Source: Hsuehochloa calcarea
Taxonomy: Eukaryota > Streptophyta > Magnoliopsida > Poales > Poaceae
NCBI GenBank assembly: GCA_036346395.1
Contig: CM070599.1
Coordinates: 28,821,232 to 28,885,231, forward strand
DNA: 64,000 bases
Direction of reading: 5' to 3'
The notes below the pieces were generated by a model. It saw only the letters and a list, made by a program, of their open reading frames with translations. It was not told the origin of the DNA and searched no databases. Positions 60,705 through 64,000 of the stretch are shown piece by piece; position 1 is the first letter of the stretch, and each line of letters starts with the position of its first letter. Made by a program: the position numbers and the translations under genes.

Positions 60705-61635
60705 TGATTATTTGCCCTTTAGTTCGTCGGTGTTCTAATATTTGTCACTCTTGTGGTTGACTCCTCAATTATTTGTCACTTTTAATTATTTTATGCATTT
60801 TTCATTCGAACTGTTTTTTTTTGGCGCCGGGAAATGATTGCTTTGCCCTCACGCCATGAGAAGAGAAGAGCAGCGGGTAGTGTACCTAAGGAAGAAGCAG
60901 AGGAGGGGGCACACGGAGAGATCGTCGGGGCTAGCATCGGGGTCCATGACGCAGCAGATAGCATCGGCGTAGTCATCTTATGACCTCACAGGAATGAGCC
61001 GGCCGATGCGACGTCGACGGTGGTGGTGTAGGTGACCACCTTCGAGGATGTACTAGCGGATGGTGTTCTGCCAAGAGGTGAGACTCTGGGGTGAGGAGGA
61101 ACTCATCCTCATCGTAGGAGGCGTTGGCGTCAGCCATTCGGATGGGAGGGGAGGAGATCAAGGATTTAGTTGAGGCCTCATCTATGTTGGTGTTGTCGGA
61201 GTCGTGTTGGGGGTAGTAACATGGGAGGTGCGTGATGAGCAAAGGATTTGGCGGTAGTGCTATGGTGGTGCTCAGCGAGGAGGATGGACCAAGGCGGTGG
61301 AGCTGCGATTTGGATGCGGTGGAGGTGGGATTGGAGGGAGGATGCCATGGGAGGTGGATAATGGTGCATGTGGCGAGGATGGGGTGGTGTCCCTGGCACC
61401 TGTGAAGAAGAAGGGTGAGGGAAGGAGAAGCAGGGGGAGAGAGATAGCAGAGCCAACGGAAGAGAAGAAGAAAGGGTAAGACAATAATTTCACAAGGGTC
61501 AGATGGGAAAATGAATAAAATAATGCAAAAGTAGCATATGAATTGATTATACATCCTATTCGGTGGCAAATAATGTATTACAATGTAAAGAGTGATAAAT
61601 ATTAGAACGTGGACGAACTAGAGGATAAATAATCA
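60705..61635 (-). mobile_element. 931-bp element with 47-bp inverted repeats (Pack-MULE-like)
   Basis: 60705-60751 (TGATTATTTGCCCTTTAGTT...) and the reverse complement of 61589-61635 (TGATTATTTATCCTCTAGTT...) match at about 40 of 47 positions. Between them is GC-rich sequence unlike the AT-rich surroundings, with minus-strand open frames, one starting MADANASYDEDEFLLTPES (ATG about 61135). A frame near 60870-60970 reads DYADAICCVMDPDASPDDLS before a possible donor. Long inverted repeats around gene-like GC-rich sequence suggest a Mutator-like element that captured host DNA. No 9-bp duplication is visible. I do not recognise the captured sequence. Confidence 0.5.
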
Positions 61636-61639
61636 TGTT

Positions 61640-61900
61640 TTTTTTGAAAATAACCCACTTTTTTATTAACATAGAAATAAATAGTTGTTTTTACATAAAT
61701 AATTTGGAGACAAAGGTTTGTATACCAATTCAACGATGTCGGCCAAGAAAATTGACAGCAAAACTCCTATTGGTCAATTGATATGTTGTCAAATGAATTG
61801 GCGATAAGCTACGCCAAATTCGATCCGAGGGATCGAACCGAGTGGGCTGCATGCTCGCCGGCGACGCTAGTTACCCGAGCTGCGCTATGTTCTCGAAACC
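61640..61900 (-). mobile_element. Candidate tRNA-derived SINE (minus strand)
   Basis: On the minus strand an A box TAGCGCAGCTCGG (61875-61887) and B box GGTTCGATCCC (61829-61839) are spaced as in tRNA-derived SINEs. The sequence continues about 190 bp to a T/A-rich end immediately beside the inverted-repeat element. The region does not make a tRNA cloverleaf. Confidence 0.5.
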
Positions 61901-63556
61901 AGGATGAAGTCATGCAAATTCGGGTCAATGGGAGGAGCAGCAATAACTATAATTTTTCTCGATTAATTAAGACGGAGTACACGTGAGAAATGGGAGCATG
62001 CGAGCATGACACGTGGAAATGGGCTCCGTCCACGTACGCGTGATCTGGACCCAGCAGTTGGGCCCAAACTCGTGCATAGGCCGAGTTAAAGGGCCGCTAC
62101 TTTTGGCCCGTGAAGACGCAGGCCTGATTTTTGGGAAGTTGAGCTGCTCCTTTTCTCTTCTAATTCGGAAGCAGCAAAAGCTGCAGGCTGCAGATCTTGA
62201 CATTGATAATGCGACTGTGTGTTCTTCTTCTTCTTCTTTTTTGTTGTTTAAACAGTAGGATTTTTCCTTTTTTATATATATATTTATTTATTTACAAACG
62301 ATTTCTTCTTTTTGGAAGGGTGCACGTTATTTTTTTTCAAGGAGTGGCAGGAGAGCGCAGAGGACTACCACATCCGATACAGATACAGGAAGAACCTTGT
62401 TTGTATCACTAACACGGAAGCGAGAAAAGATACCACCTAGGACAACACCAACCGGTCACGCGCACTCGAGCTCAACAATAACAAGCCGTTCACGCCACGG
62501 ACGTCCCCCCGTGCAACGCACCTATCAGCGGCAAATTGACCGTGGATCAATTGCATGTGTTTGTAAGCTGCTGTTGCGGTGGCAGAGACCCAGTTTCCAA
62601 GTGCATCACGGTAGGGGGGGAAAAATGAATGATCCAGACTTTCAGGTTATTATACGCCTAGCCAGTCCGACTAGTGTGACGTGCGTGTACGGCCCACCAA
62701 CTGCAGGTCGCGGACCATAAACTTCCGTACTCACGTGGGTTATCGATTCGACGGTAATTGATACGAGCCGCGGTAGTAATTTTGTGAAATGTTGTACTGT
62801 TGTTTTCCTGATACAACTTTCGAACTCATTTGTACGACAATAAAACATAATTTATATCACAGTCAAGTGTATGTGTTTTTTACTGCCGAAGCACGTAGTT
62901 TATATTTATTTTATCGGGGCACGCTCCCACTATCCTACCCGATGCACGATGTCAGTAACTTATAGAGTATACTACAGTAATTACACCGAGCATATTTTCA
63001 TGCATTATCATCATGTCACAACGAACTTTTTTGTGTGTAGTTAGTGGCAAGTACCCTCGAAAATGGCAAGTACCCTCGAAAACACCCCTTCCGCCGGAGA
63101 CGCCAGACGTCACGTCTAACATTAAAAAAAATACCGAACATGTTTTTTTCTTCCCTTTTTGTGATAATATACAATGGACTTTTATGTGTAGTTAGGGGCA
63201 ACAATTTGTGTTGGGACAATAAACTATCATATATAGAAGCGGTAAAATGAACATTAAAGAAGTGGTAAATTGACCGTGGATCGACATTGCATGTGTAGGA
63301 TAGAAGATAGTTAATGTGCACACATGAAGTGGTAAATAGTCAGCACAAAGTAGTAAATGCACATACATTGAGAGGATTTTTGTTTTTACTCAAACAGTAA
63401 AGTTAATAAAAAAATATAGTAAAATTATATATACAAAATAGTAACAACTAAAGATGACACTTTTTTTAAACATATATTAGGGTAATTCGGCCAAATAGCG
63501 TGACCGGTCGCTTGTTTTATGTACGTTGCATGATTAATATGAAAAGAAGGAATGTC
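61901..63556. other. AT-rich intergenic sequence
   Basis: No gene recognised. It includes a CTTCTTCTTCTTCTT run near 62224, a TATATATATTTATTTATTTA run near 62272, and a duplicated CAAGTACCCTCGAAAA word at about 63049 and 63067. Confidence 0.4.
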
Positions 63557-63941
63557 CTAGTGGCCAATGTAAGACTCTAACACAGTCCTCAAGCGTGTAA
63601 GTTTGCTTGTGGGCTTCGGCGCAAACAGGATCAGGGAATATGTGGAAGAACGACTCCACCTGATCCTTTGCGGTTGCGAGCCAAGCTTGGAGCTATTAGT
63701 ACTGAGGATATATGTTGACCATGTGCAAGAGGAGGGCTTCAGCCTCTTCCACGCTCCTGGTATCATCGACCCTCGCGCTCAGCTCGTTGATGTATTCATT
63801 GTGCCTACGGATCGACTCTTCGACATAATCCACGTAGTTGGTGAGCGTGACCTCAAGTACGAGGTTGGCCCACCGGACATCGGAGACCAAGCCATTGGTA
63901 CGATTGAGGAGCAGGTGCAACCCACAGATGATTGGAGACAT
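63557..63941 (-). CDS. Unrecognised open frame, possibly broken or partial
   Basis: The minus-strand frame 63696-63941 contains VRWANLVLEVTLTNYVDYVE, then EESIRRHNEYINELSARVDD and ends VNIYPQY at adjacent stops. A second frame immediately downstream reads KDQVESFFHIFPDPVCAEAH (about 63610-63670). The two together look like one decayed helical protein, perhaps a retroelement gag-like segment, but I cannot name a family. It runs towards the window edge, so the N-terminus may lie outside. Confidence 0.3.
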
Positions 63942-64000
63942 GATATCCGGGAGACACGAGGGGGGAGCTCGGAGGAGGTCGCGGACTATGTGATGGTCTA

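Noticed and set aside
61829..61887. Possible tRNA gene on the minus strand
   Set aside because: The A and B boxes are present, but the acceptor and T-stems do not pair; a SINE fits better.

Overview
This window is nuclear DNA from a grass (Poaceae). The evidence is plant spliced genes with GT-AG introns, a nuclear tRNA-Ala, a chloroplast-targeted photosynthesis protein, and a dense nest of plant LTR retrotransposons (Sirevirus-type Ty1-copia, other copia, Ty3-gypsy), CACTA, hAT and SINE-like sequence. The species cannot be fixed by eye.

Layout. Positions 1-870 hold a decayed F-box gene on the minus strand. Positions 1050-22300 are almost pure transposon: CACTA-like subterminal repeats, two AT microsatellites, a minus-strand gypsy gag fragment, then an old copia leader split by a 16.0 kb Sirevirus (5118-21137) that has 1.53 kb LTRs and a perfect 5-bp target-site duplication. 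This Sirevirus is abnormal: about 4 kb of its pol and post-pol region is present twice in tandem, and the copies are separated by a 1 kb piece of Ty3-gypsy RNase H/integrase sequence. Positions 23122-23640 hold a damaged gene for a small cysteine-rich protein. Positions 24015-27817 are a solo copia-like LTR (target-site duplication AGTTG) that itself contains a second, reverse-oriented solo LTR. Positions 28006-29447 look like a non-autonomous hAT-type element carrying the last exon of an HD-Zip class II gene. A tRNA-Ala(UGC) lies at 29796-29868. Positions 30700-39651 are more retroelement debris (a lone LTR inside a direct repeat, a LARD-like non-coding block, a copia gag remnant, CACTA ends). 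Positions 39652-43714 are mostly featureless.

The genic core is 43715-60250. It holds a seven-exon TCP11-family gene (+), a three-exon MPH1-like photosystem II maintenance gene (-) tail-to-tail with it, a dead hAT transposase with BED finger and dimerisation region (-), a tRNA-derived SINE candidate, and a chromatin-remodelling subunit gene with WAC, DDT and WHIM regions (-). I built exon models for the three host genes; exon phases close in frame except for one missing base in the last exon of the TCP11 gene, which also appears to use a GC-AG intron. The 3' end (60700-64000) holds an element with 47-bp terminal inverted repeats around GC-rich sequence, a second SINE candidate and an unrecognised open frame.

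The host genes are not functionally linked; they are ordinary single genes between transposons. I see no CRISPR, operon or defence-system structure. The most unusual objects are the chimeric, internally duplicated Sirevirus, the hAT-like element carrying an HD-Zip exon, and small indels concentrated next to CG dinucleotides between repeat copies, which may be a sequencing artefact and would affect how the broken retroelement frames are read.
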